This document shows, piece by piece, positions 34,301-46,481 of a stretch of DNA of 64,000 nt. Numbering within the stretch: position 1 is the stretch's first letter; the number at the start of each line of letters is the position of its first letter. Under the pieces are notes generated by a model. The model was not told where the DNA came from. It ran no database searches and worked only from the letters and a program-made list of their open reading frames with translations. The position numbers and the translations under genes were made by a program. Origin of the DNA: Scytalidium lignicola (Eukaryota; Ascomycota; Leotiomycetes); assembly GCA_002812745.2 (NCBI GenBank), contig NCSJ02000038.1:62001-126000 (forward strand). Direction: 5' to 3'.

Positions 34301-36469
34301 GATTAATGTTTGATTCACTCTCCATACGATGCAACTCATCCATTGCAGACCAGCTGCAGCCAAGGGACAATCTCAGATATTCATCTGCCTTATCGACACT
34401 ATCGCGAAAGATCTCATAATGACAGAGTTCGATGCCCATTTCAGCCCATTGAGCACCTTGACCTGTAAAGACAAATCCCAGACGTGGCTCTCGAGTTGAT
34501 CGAAGAGAGACGCCTTCGTGTTTGTCGCTTAGACCTTGGATCAGTTCTTCGATAGAAGATGCAACTAAGGAGAGTTTCCAAGGCAGAGAAGATCGTCTAT
34601 TACTAAGTGTGAATGCAAGATCCTGGAGGTATCTATCTTCATTTGACATATCGCCATTGAGCGCAGCTAAATGTGATTGTAAATGTGAGATATAGCTAGT
34701 TCTCAAGCGACTCAATCCGTCTTGATCTTGTGCACTGAAGATAAACACTCTAGGATTCTTTTTGATGGCAGCTCCATTGAGTTTGCTTTTAAGCTCGTTG
34801 CCTGTGATATAACGGTCGGTAGGAAATCTGGGTGTCCGAAGCAAACTTAAAGACGGCTTTTCAATGGTGTTATGGTTGGCTGTGAAGCCTCGCTCCTTCA
34901 GATAATGGTAGGCATCATCAAGAATTGCATGCGCATTTGTTCCGCCATAACCGAAAGAGTTGACACTCAAACGACGAATACCAGGGTGAGGCCATACCGT
35001 ATTTTTGGTAGGGACCTTGAGTCTCCATTCATCGAATGGAATCGATGGATTTCCCGTCTTGTAATGGATGTTGGCGGGTATGACACCACTCTCGAGGATA
35101 TACACCCCTTTGATCAGTCCGGCAAGTCCAGCACATGCTTCTAAGTGACCAATCTAGGAGATATGTTTAGCATGATGGAATCAACAGAGCNAAAAAAAAA
35201 AAACGATGCGAGAAACGGGGCTTACATTTGATTTTACAGATCCGACAAGGATATTGTTTCCCTTATCACGGACAGCGCCGAGTGTCTGGGCAATCGCACG
35301 GGCTTCTAAGGGATCTCCGGCTTTGGTTCCCGTACCCTACACATGTACCGATCAATTAGAGAACTTTCGATCAACTTCAAATTCAAATTCCAGTAGAAAG
35401 TGTCGAGTAAACGAAACGAGTATTAGAGCAGTCACTTACATGGGCCTCAAAATAATGAGTGTCGTCGAATTTAAGTCCGGCCGAGGCATAAGTAGCAAGG
35501 ATCAATTCTGCCTGGGCGTCGGCACTGGGAACCGTTATTCCTTTAGTCTTCCCATCTTGATTGACCCCGGTCCCCCGGATGACAGCCCGGATGGTGTCGC
35601 CGTCGCGAATGGCATCGCTGATTGGCTTGAGGATGATCGCGGCGATTCCCTCTCCTCGGCTGTAACCGTTGCCCTTCTCGTCAAAGCTCTTGCATAACCC
35701 GTCTGGTGCAAGAAACTGCTGGTTTGACAACATCATGAACATGTCGGGGTTGAGCATTATATTCACGCCTCCTGCGATGGCCATTTTAGATTCGCCATTG
35801 CGGATGCTCTGGCACGCTTGATGCACCGCGACCAGCGACGATGAGCAGGCCGTACCAATCGTCATGCTCGGCCCTCTCAAGTCATAAAACCATGATAATC
35901 TGTTGGAGAGCAATTCACTTCCTGCCCCAGTGCCTGCGTATCTGGGCGCTGTCTCAGCATCTCGAAACAGCATTTCTCGATAATCGTTGGTGAAGCTGCC
36001 AACAAAACATCCGGTGTCGGAACCAGCAACGGCTTCAATTGGTACTCCAGCATTCTCAAAGGCTTCATATGTGACTTCCATCATCATGCGTTGTTGAGGA
36101 TCAATCGCTTGAGCCTCATTTTGATTGATATTGAAGAAGGCCGCATCGAAAGCAGCAACATCTTCCGATATGAAGTGGCCGCCTTCTGTGATTGTAGTAT
36201 TAAGTCGGCCTTTAGTTGGATGGTAAAATGAATCTACATTATACCGACTGCTGGGGATTTTAGTTTGTGTAGCTAGAGAGAATGTTAGTATGTGATGATA
36301 TATTTCAACTAAGGGTGCAACACTTACATCTTCCCCTACACAGCAAGTCCCAGAACTTCTCTGGAGTCGAAGCATCACCAGGGAAACGACATGACAATCC
36401 AATGATCGCTATTGAGTGAGGATCAAATTCTGCCGGAGTTGAGTCGCCAGATCGTCGAAGGTAAGGCAT
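28330..36469 (-). CDS. Highly reducing iterative type I polyketide synthase
   Basis: About 2,500 residues. Start ATG 36469 ([10 protein letters not shown]). Domains in order: KS (about 36410-34900; active-site GTACSSSL instead of the usual DTACSSSL, EAH joined to GTGT, SNIGHLE); AT (about 34530-33550; [10 protein letters not shown]); DH (about 33330-32330; [11 protein letters not shown] and the second motif DAMFH); C-methyltransferase-like region (about 31760-31330; ELGTGNTKT, weak against the usual glycine-rich motif); linker; ER (about 30375-29570; [12 protein letters not shown]); KR (about 29480-28960; [17 protein letters not shown]); ACP (about 28600-28400; GVDSLVAVE). There is no thioesterase, as usual in this class. 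At least six introns are needed. The intron between linker and ER (30377-30432) has GG instead of GT at its donor; if unspliced, translation stops before the ER. Expected to make a reduced acyl chain, probably the starter for the non-reducing PKS. Confidence 0.93.
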
Positions 36470-37995
36470 AATGAAAACGATATTAGATAGAATACAAAGG
36501 AGGCCAAAACGAAGGAGGAAAGTGAAGAGGGATACTCGAGGATATCGGGTATCTAGGAAATAAGGTAATGTAGTAGGTGGGTAGGATGGGTATGGTGGGT
36601 GTCTTCAGTGTCAATGTGATAACTGCCAACAATAGAACTGGATTACTGGTAATCAAGCAACACATGCAACCAACCCAGATTAGTTTACATGGAAACGGTG
36701 ATAGCTGCGGGTTTCCAACCTGCCTAAAATGATTATAATGCTTTCAAATATAACGCCATTGAACAGCAAGAAAGCACCTCATTTTCCATGATACCCAAAT
36801 ATAGTAGTCTTCAGCTCCGCACAGGGATGAGGTCCTTCCAAACATTCTATTAAATTACTGATAAGCAGTTCAACGCAATAGTTATGCTGGTAGTCTGCAT
36901 ACATCCCCTCTTGGCAAGGTTATTGGGATCTAGGAGCTTCCTTTCGGGTATGACTTTATCATTTGCACAGCTCAGAACATGAAGCATAGCAACCTTGCCA
37001 CAGTCATCCCAACCTCTAGACCCCTGAACCAAAGCTGGTTTACCCTTGCAGATGTGAAATAAAAATTCACAGAGAATACAGGTACGTGGTACGGGAAATT
37101 AGCGTTTCCACCCCTACAGCAACTTACTGTTTATATTGACACGACAGGATGAACAGGGGTCTAACTGCCTCCTAATTGGCTTTCGCAATGCTTGCTATGA
37201 ATGGCATGGAGCTTCTCGAATAGAATCGTGGGATCCGACTTCACTGGCCGCGCTTCAGTAAGCATGTAGATCGTAGCTTGGAAATTAGTCAAACTAGTAG
37301 GCCTCCGCCCCAGCCCCCCAGCTTCCGGACGATACAATGATGATCCGTCATCAAGATAGCCAGTCAGTGCGTATTAGCAATCTAGACTGATCGGAAGGAT
37401 ACGGCGTATTGGATATCTCAGTCCAGGTCCGATCATTCAGAGCTTGGGAAAGAGTCCTAAATTCTTACAACGGCGCTATAAGACGGCAATTGGCGCAGTG
37501 GCTGGTAACGGCAGTGATAATCCTCCAATATGAAAATAACAAGGCGGCACTACGACGGTAATGCCACATTTTTACGTACGGGCAATGAAAGTGAAATCTA
37601 GATGCAGGTCTTATTCGTCCATAGTTGAGGGGGTGTGCATGTAGTATATGCCGCTACGCCACCCTGGAACTTTTGTTTTACTAGAAACGGGTCAGCGGCG
37701 TGGCACAGGGTACATGGGGGTTTTCAGCTGATCTCGCAATTAATTACCGTAAAATACAATATGCGATCAAACATGGTCATTATTACAAACCTTATTGTGG
37801 CTGGTACCTTTCCGGCATTCCTGCTAACGACTGAACTCTTACGTGACTGAGTTCCGGTTGAGCTGAACAATATACTCTCTATCAGAAGCCTTCAGAGAAA
37901 TCACTTACACTTTATGTTTCTCTTCTAAGACTATTTAGTCACAACAATTTCATACTATACTATACCTTGATAAACGCCAGATACTTATCATCACC
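36470..37995. promoter_or_regulatory. Divergent promoter region, reducing PKS and glycosyltransferase
   Basis: About 1.5 kb between two genes that point away from each other. No coding signal of its own. It must contain both promoters; I could not assign a particular operator. Confidence 0.4.
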
Positions 37996-39349
37996 ATGCC
38001 AAATCGAGTGAATGAAGAGCCTCTTGCGCATGTAGTTCTTGCTGCAGTTCCAATTTACGGGCATGTTGAGAAGCTAGCCATTATTGCAAGAGATCTCTTG
38101 AAAAGAGGCTATGAAGTTACTTTTGCAACAGGCACTATCTGGAGAGATCTTGTAGAAAAGACTGGCGCCAAATTTGCTCCTCTTCAAGGAACTGCTGATT
38201 TTGACGGTCGAGACTTTGAAACGGCCTTCCCAGCATGGAAGAATTTACCTCCAGGCCCAGCAAGATTTGGATATCTTCGTCATATGTTTATTGAACAGAT
38301 GCCGGATCAACACAACAGCATTCAAAACGTCTTGAAGGATGCTAAAACTCGTGGAGTTAAGACGGTGGTGATACAAGACACCGCATTTTTTGGCATGAAT
38401 CCTGTTCTCATGGGAGCACCTGGAATACGACCAGCGGGTGCAATTACTGTTGGCATTACGCCATTGCCTCTATTTAGCATTGATACAGCGCCATTTGGAA
38501 GTGGCCTGCCTCCAGGTAGCTCGGAAGAAGGCCGTGCACGCAATATCGCTGGCAATGAGAAAATTAGAGCATTAGCTGCTGTCACCCAATCCAGCTTCGT
38601 CAAAAAGATGAATTCCNTTAGGAGTTTCAGAAGTTTGCGATTCTCTCTTAGATCTGGCAGTCGTTGCTCCAGATCGCTTTTTACAACTCTGCATCAGCAG
38701 TTTTGAGTATCCAAGAAGCGATGCGCCAGATAATCTAAGGTATATAGGAGCACTTCCACCGGGACCAGCTAGTGACCGGCCACTGCCTCCGTGGTGGGAT
38801 ATAGTCTTGAAACATGAGAAACCGCTTGTTGTTGTTTCCCAGGGAACTCTATCAAACCACGATTACGGAGATCTCATTCTTCCCACGTTGGAAGGCTTGA
38901 AGGACCTTGACGTGCAAGTTGTCACTACTCTGGTCCGGACTGCGACTTTTGGGGAAAATTTCAGGGTTCCTCAAAATGTACTAGTGGCTCAGTTCATTCC
39001 TTTCGAGTTGCTGTTCAAGTATGCCGATATCATTGTCAATAACGGAGGCTACGGCACGGTTCAGACGGCATTCTCACTTGGTGTCCCGATGGTTCTAGCA
39101 GGCCAGACCGAAGATAAGACGGAGACGAACGCACGTGCCCATTGGACTGGCGCGGCGATCAATCTGGCAACCCAAAATCCAACAGCACAACAAGTGAGAG
39201 AAGCAGTACAGGAGGTCTTGGCAAATCCAAAATACAAGGCACGGGCCGTGGAGTTGAAAGTTGAGTACGAGAGCTGTGATGCACTACGATCCATTGCCGA
39301 GACTATCGATGAGTTGGCAATATCAGGAGACACTGTGGTGTCAGCATAG
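37996..39349 (+). CDS. Family-1 glycosyltransferase (macrolide-glycosyltransferase-like)
   Basis: NDP-sugar-dependent glycosyltransferase of the GT-B fold. Start ATG 37996 (MPNRVNEEPLAHVVL). The N-terminal domain has the acceptor-side catalytic His in PIYGHVEKLA. The C-terminal donor domain reads FIPFELLFKYADIIVNNGGYGT, then GVPMVLAGQTEDKTETNA, which matches the donor-binding block of this family, with NGG in place of HGG. The frame changes at an ambiguous base at 38617 between the two domains; both sides fit the same protein and align head to tail, so this is probably an assembly artefact rather than a break. No membrane segment is seen. Its place beside the reducing PKS suggests that it adds a sugar to the cluster product (inference). 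About 450 residues, normal for the family. Confidence 0.85.
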
Positions 39350-41328
39350 TTATTGCATATGATTATAGCCAGTGGTATACCTTAATTCAACCATGCCTCT
39401 CAGCTGCATCCCAAAAGTGTAATCTTCTTACCTCATCCGAGCTCCCAGCTGAGCATCATGTACTTGGCATAAAATCCTCCAGACCATAGTCAAGACTGAC
39501 GTGACTCTGTACAAGTGATAACCGATGGAAATAATACGAGCCTGCAAGCTAACGTTACGTAGCGAGATCTGAAGTAGTACAATACTGGTACCGGTACTGC
39601 TCAAAAGGACCTTGCATATAACGGATGCAAGTAATATATCAACAACATTTTCTACAGTTACATCAAGGCTCAGTAATCACATGTAGATTGTTTTATCACA
39701 TGTTTTGAGATAAGTCATTTACAATCTGCTCAGTTAGAAATCGGAATATTCGGACCGAAAGAAACTTTTACGTAGCAGCATCTCTTGTGAATATCTCTTG
39801 GAGGTGGAGGTCTCCATCCATACACCCATACACCCATACACCTGATAGCTGAGTGCATTGTGCCAAAGCCCAAAGGATTGTCTGGCTATAATTGCCCTGG
39901 TGGCTGGTTAGCTAAAAGTCCCTGCATAAAGCCACAGCCGATACACTCACTAGTATAATAAATTAACCAACCTATCTCTAGGGGCCGTGTGCAACAATGC
40001 AGTGTTCAGATTAATGTTCGTCTGATAACAACATATTTGGCCCCAGATATAATGAGACCCCACGGGGGTTTAAAGAACAGACCCGATTCCTTATCTTTGG
40101 GATGAACATCTTCCGGGACCTTCCTTTCTGGATTACTTATGCAATATCTGCGATAGTATTGATTGACATATGATTACGCGCGTACGAAACAGAAAAAGGG
40201 TGCTTCTGTGGTGTCATGTCCCCTGTCGCACACAGTCAGACATGGCTACAGCAGTTCATAGAGGCGCACCCCTCTGCAACGACATCCTTCGCATCAACGA
40301 TTGTAAGGATGTTGCAGGGGGTGACTTGGATACTCATCCCATCATTACCCCCACTTACCGAAGAATCTTAAATGTAAACCTTGAGCTAACAGATGGTCTA
40401 ACATAATACGGAAGAAAGTTTCAGATTTATGTCAATGCTCAAATGTAGATCATCTAGTTACAGTAATTTAATTGTCGGGCCTAACTAATGTAGTAAAATG
40501 TTAGCCTTAGCCAAGAACGCTAAGTTCCGTAGTTTGAGATCCTTCGGGTATTTAAATAGTTCCCTTTAACACCTTTAAAGCAGCATGCATATCAACACGC
40601 TTGTACTTTTGGAAGTAAGCCCTACCCGTGATGGTGTGTAGCATAGCACTTATCACACCGTGTAATATGAGCATGTTCCTGATTCCAGAAGCGTTGGGAC
40701 TGCGGATTTATTCCTCCAGCACCGGAGCACGGCCAAAGCCGCGCCGATAAGTACACAAAATTATTAATCAACTAATAAATGGTAAATAACCCAATAACGT
40801 TATTTATATATTGGCTTGCATTTTGTTTATACGTAATTTCCTTCGTGGCTTTCTCCGGTTCCTGTTCTCACCGTAAAAAAAAGTGCAGAATGGCTACGTA
40901 AATACCTATTTTTCACAGCTGTGGCCTAATAAGCCTATCTTACAGTTTCTGTTGGTAAGCGCTTATGGGGCTAGAATTACTCTCTAGGTAGCAAAAGAGA
41001 AGCAATCCTAGGCTTAAGACTTTACAATACCGGTAGACCTGCCAGACACGAGCCATATTAGCTAATCTAAATTACCGCGCGCCCATTTGCGTGTGCTGCT
41101 TTCGTATAGAACCTTTAGGGACTAGAGTCCTGCAGTAGACGTGTTCGGGAACTCGGCTCAGCAACGCTGTTGGACAAGGTGCTGCATATCGTTCTCGCCA
41201 TACACTGCAAGTCTAAGATCTTCCCTAAGGACATTGCTTGCAGCTATCATCAGTCACCCTGTAGACACTCATTATTCAACACGCCTTCAATTATCTACCA
41301 CCAGGGCTAATGTATTTGCATCAAGGAT
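39350..41328. other. Intergenic region inside the cluster
   Basis: About 2 kb, no gene supported. A short ACACCCAT tandem occurs near 39820-39842. The right part holds the promoter of the ABC transporter. Confidence 0.4.
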
Positions 41329-44300
41329 ATGGCTACCAACACTGATCTTGCCCCTGATGATGTTCAAACCTCCGATCCAAATCGAATGTCAAGTGAACCT
41401 GTACCAGATAATGCTGCACTTCAGCACTTGCAACCTCATGAAAAAGAGATCCTGGAGCAACAATTGTCGATAGAAGATGTCAGTGTGGGCTTTTTTGGAC
41501 TCTACAGATATGCATCTGTCTTAGATCTTTTGGTGCTGGCTATCAGCACAATTGCGGCAATTGCAGGAGGTGCTGCGATTCCGCTAATGACTGTAAGTAT
41601 CCCCAAAACTTCATCTGAGGGTGGACTACAGCTGATATTTCTCAAGGTTATCTTTGGTAGGCTTGCGGGAACTTTCCAAGAGTTTGCGGTCCGCGAGGTT
41701 TCTCCAAGGGCGCGTGAGGATCTACGACATAATGTGAGAACCTTGACGATAGACCTATTGTATCTGGCAATAGCAACATTTATTGTCATCTACGTATGTA
41801 CTGTAGGCTTCATCTACGTTGGGGAAAATATCTCGAGAGCTATAAGGCAGCAATATCTTCGAGCAATCCTTCGACAAAATATTGCCTTCTTTGACAAGTT
41901 AGGAACTGGAGAGATCACAACTCGGATCACAGCCGATATGAACTTAGTCCAGGATGCAATATCTCAGAAGATGGCCTTGACAATTACCGCATTGTCAACA
42001 TTTATTACTGCGTTCATTGTTGTTATGGTGTATTACTGGAAGCTAGGTCTGATCTCCATAAATTCTGTAATTGTCATGGTGGCCGTGATGGGTATTGCAT
42101 CCAGATTTGCCATAAAGTATAGGAAACAAGCTCTCGAAATATACGGCCTTGGTGCGACTACTGCAGAAGAAGTCATTAGTTCTATCAGAAACACTATTGC
42201 TTTTGGCACTCAGCAGAAACATGTGAAGCAGTATGACGGCTACCTTGATGCAGCCGAGAAATGGGGCAAAAAGGCGGAAACAGTAATGGGCTTTTCTATT
42301 GGAGGCATGATGGGCGTTATAATGTGGAACTATGGACTCAACTTTTGGGTTGGATCTAAATTTCTAGTTGATGGTGAAATCACTCTGGCCAAGATCGTTA
42401 CGATCATCTATTCGACTGTCCTTGGAGCTTTCTATCTTGGATTCATCGCGCCAAATATGCAGGCATTTGCTGCAGGCCTCGCAGCAGCTTCGAAAATCTT
42501 TGCTACTATTGATCGGAAGTCACCGTTGGACTACTCATTAGAGGAAGGGACTAAACTAGGACCTCTCACCAAAGGAAGCCTCGAGTTCCAGAATGTGAAA
42601 CTCATCTATCCTTCTAGACCAGATGTAGTTGTTCTCGAAGACTTCTCTTTACATGTTCCGGAAGGTAAGACTACAGCACTAGTCGGTCCTTCCGGTTCGG
42701 GTAAGAGTAGCATAATAAGCCTTATCGAGCGATTCTACTCTCCTGTAGGTGGTAAAATATTATTAGATGGATATGACATTTCTTCCCTTAACCTTAGATG
42801 GCTTCGGAAGCAGATATCTCTTGTCAGCCAGGAACCAGTCCTTTTTGGTACGACGACTGTACTAGGAAACATAAAGCACGGTCTAATAGGCACCATGTAT
42901 GAGGGGTTCACTGAGGAAGAACAACTAGGCCTAGTAATCAAAGCTGCAAAAATGGCATGTGCGCACGATTTTATCATGAGCCTTCCTGATGGTTATAATA
43001 CCAGCGTTGGAGAGAGAGGCCATCTGCTTTCAGGAGGCCAGAGGCAAAGAATCAGTATAGCACGAGCAGTTGTTGGTGATCCTAAAATCTTGTTATTAGA
43101 CGAGGCAACCTCTGCACTAGATACTAAGTCCGAAGCTATCGTCCAGCAAGCTCTGGAGGCAGCTGCCAAAGGAAGAACTACAATAGTTATTGCTCATAGG
43201 CTTTCCACCATTAAGTCTGCTGACAATATTGTTGTCATGGGAAATGGTCGGATTCTAGAACAAGGCACGCATAACGAGCTTCTAGAGCGCAGAGGTTCCT
43301 ACCAAGCTCTAGTCGAGGCACAAAAGTTCCTAGAAGATAGAGAGGATAGGGTGAGCATCTTTGGACAGGATGCGAGCACATTGGTTTCTGTTGAATCCAT
43401 TGATAAACCTGCGAGTCCGATAAATATGAAGCCAGATCCGCTACAGTTGGTTGCTACCAAGACACCAAACATTATCAGTTCATCTGAAAAGGTAGAGCAG
43501 AAGGATAAATACTCACTTTGGTCATCGATCAAACTTGTAGCTAGCTTTAATAAGCCCGACGCGTGGTGGATGGCCCTCGGATTAATATGTAGTGTTCTAG
43601 CTGGTGGCGGAACCCCCACTGCTGTTGTCTTCTTTGCCAATTGCATCGAAGCTCTCTCTAAACCTCCATTTCAGTACAATAGTCTCAGATCAGATGTCAA
43701 CTTCTGGTGTCGAATGTATCTGTGGCTTGGTATCGTACAGTTTATACTTCACTGCATCCACGGTTACGCATTCGGTAAATGTTCAGAAAGACTTGTACAT
43801 AGGTCGCGATATCGGATATTTCAAACAATCCTTCGGCAAGATGTTGCATTTTTCGAAGAAAACTCTACTGGCGCTCTTACTTCTTTCCTATCAACTCAGC
43901 CTACGAGTTTGGCTGGAATCAGTGGGGTAACGCTTGGGACTCTTCTGACTCTGACAACAACGCTTGTCGCTTCAATAGTGGTCTCCATCAGCGTTGGATG
44001 GAAGCTTGGTCTTGTGTGTACATCCACCGTACCAATCCTTCTTGGATGTGGTTTCCTTCGTTTTGCAGTTCTTGTTAAGATGGAGGCAGCGACTATGTCA
44101 GCGTACAAGAGCTCTGCTGACTACGCGTGCGAGTCTACCTCCGCAATACGAACAGTAGCTTCACTGGGGCGCGAAGATGAAGTCTGGAAAGAATATCACA
44201 AACAACTTGCTGCTCAAGCCGCAAAAACTCTTAAGTCAAGTTTGTGGGCATCTTCTCTCTATGCTGCGTCCCAGTCCCTACCGTTCCTTTGCACAGCTCT

Positions 44301-45357
44301 TGGCTTCTGGTATGGCGGAAACCTGGTCAGCTCTAATGAATACACATTATTCCAGTTCTTCCTCTGTTTTACTGAAATCACATTTGGGGCGCAGACTGCT
44401 GGAACTATCTTTTCTCGTGCTCCTGATATGGGAAAGGCTAGAGATGCTGCCAACAATCTGCAGGTGCTATTTGACAAAGAGCCTGCTGTTGACACATGGT
44501 CGAATACTGGTACGCCCATACAAAATGTGAAAGGAGAAATCGAGTTCCAAGATGTGCGTTTTAAATACGCCTCTCGCACAGATTACGCTCTCAAAGGTCT
44601 CACCTTCAGTGTTATGCCGGGACAGTTTGTAGCACTAGTAGGAGCTAGTGGGTGTGGAAAAAGCACTACAATTTCACTACTCGAAAGATTCTATGAGCCC
44701 ACTAGTGGAGTTGTAAAGTTGGATGGAGAGGATATCTCAAAACTCAATATCAATCAATACAGATCGTTTCTATCATTAGTCAGTCAGGAACCAACATTAT
44801 ATCACGGAACGATCAGAGACAATATTCTACTAGGTGGTAACAATGATGACTTTCCAGAGGAAGAAATCGTTAAGGTCTGCAAGGATTCTAATATTTATGA
44901 TTTCATCTTATCTCTTCCGTAAGTTCTTTTTCTATTCAATTCTGCTTCTGTCGTTCCTCAAACTTTTAACTCTCTTATTAGTGATGGCTTCAACACCATT
45001 GTTGGCAGCAAAGGCTCCCTACTCTCAGGAGGGCAGAAGCAACGCATAGCTATAGCTCGCGCTCTGCTCCGCAACCCTAAGATCCTACTTCTTGATGAGG
45101 CAACGTCAGCCTTGGATTCAGAGTCTGAGAGAGTTGTCCAAGATGCTCTCGACGCTGCGGCTCGTGGTCGTACTACTATCGCTGTAGCACATAGATTAAG
45201 CACGATCCAGAAGGCAGATATTATTTACATGCTTGGTCAGGGCCATATTGTGGAGTATGGTACTCATAGTGAATTGATGAGAAGTAAAGGTAAATATTAT
45301 GAGTTAGTTAACTTGCAGGGTTTAGGGAAAACACCACTCGAGCCCGTACAGGAGTAG
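41329..45357 (+). CDS. Full-length ABCB-type (MDR-like) ABC transporter
   Basis: Plasma-membrane exporter with two membrane domains and two ATPase domains, about 1,300 residues. Start ATG 41329. The first membrane domain begins near 41500. NBD1 has Walker [10 protein letters not shown] (about 42690), Q-loop VSQEPVLFG, signature LLSGGQRQR (about 43030) and Walker [16 protein letters not shown]2 has Walker [10 protein letters not shown] (about 44645), signature LLSGGQKQR and Walker [13 protein letters not shown] in the last exon. A normal GT-AG intron lies at about 44921-44980. A second intron at 41593-41646 is 54 nt, has no stop and keeps the frame, so it is easily missed; splicing it joins PLMT to [13 protein letters not shown], as in other members. 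Stop TAG 45355-45357. Location between the PKS genes suggests export of, or resistance to, the product. Confidence 0.94.
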
Positions 45358-45641
45358 TGTGATGTATACTTGAGCATTACAGAATTTTTATTAATGTGTT
45401 GCATTTCCAAGAGAGTAATATAGAGGCATAAACACATATATTAGTTTATTATATTTTATTTCGCTAGCAATTAATTGATTTGANTTTTTTATTTCAGGAA
45501 AGAACTGGTATTGTCACTAACGGCTATCAACCACTACGTAAGTTATCACATATCAGCGTAAGGCATCTCAAGGCATAAATGAGCTATATNAAAAAAAGAA
45601 CTGATAACTAAAGTAATACATTTCTAAGGCATTGGAGTTCC

Positions 45642-46481
45642 TTAACTGACAGACTTGTGAGCATACACCTGCCTTGCCCTCTTAGAGACATTGCCTTTTC
45701 TAACTACAATCCTCCGAGTATGGTACCTGACAGCACGAATTTCTTCAAATCCCCAGGTTTGCTCAGCAGTCCACTCATTTTTCTGGCTTACAACATAGCT
45801 CTGTACATGCTTGCCGGTAATATCCTCAAGCCATGAACTTGGGTTTCCATCTGCTAGTATCTTGCCAGAAAGAAATTTCTCATCGCCCTCATCTTCAGAG
45901 CCAGCCATTTCAAACATGGTGTAAAGTCGAGATTGCCCTATAAGTAATGTAAGGATTGCGATGACCAAAGTAGAGTTTATAAAGATGGAACCCCAATTTA
46001 CGAATCTACAAAATTAATTAGAGTTATACGCACCTTCAACGTCTCCAAACATTCCATCCTTTTTTGCGACCTTGTTCCAATCCAAGACTCGCTTATCCTC
46101 CCCCTTAATACCAGCAGTAGCAACGAGGACGATATCTATATGCGTAGTATCACTTTCATCGACATATTCCTTAATTGAAAGGTTTGGAGTGCCTAACCCC
46201 ATTGCCTTGCGAACCATCCAAGGGATTCCTTGCTATGGGATTGGAAATGGTGATTAGTCTCTCCAAAATTCCATAGGATCTCTATTGTCTTAGAACATGG
46301 GATAAGGATAGTCATACAAGTGCAAAGAGCTCATCCATGCTATCTGACAAGCTCTTATCCTAGAAGAGAGAGTTTTCTTGTAAGTGTACAAAGACATCAC
46401 TCGTTTTAGAGTCTTGAGGCTCCGTACCAGGACATATTCGCCAGTAAGATTCTCGACGGTAATTTCTTTTGGTGCTGCCAT
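45642..46481 (-). CDS. Small conserved fungal protein of unknown function (lipocalin-like fold possible)
   Basis: Three or more introns; start ATG 46481 (MAAPKEITVENLTGEYVL). Exons then give KSLSDSMDELFAL, QGIPWMVRKAMGLGTPNLSIKE, HIDIVLVATAGIKGEDKRVLDWN, QSRLYTMFEMAG and a C-terminal block with SYVVSQKNEWTAEQTWGFEE and RRIVVRKGN. Stop at 45642-45644. About 185 residues, no signal peptide or membrane segment. The alternating pattern of short strands and the QTWGFEE...RYHTRRIVV ending resemble a family of fungal proteins predicted to form a small-ligand-binding barrel; I recall such proteins near other polyketide genes, but cannot verify this here. A role in binding, cyclising or protecting a hydrophobic intermediate is possible, not shown. 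Convergent with the ABC transporter, divergent from a glycosyltransferase. Confidence 0.7.
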
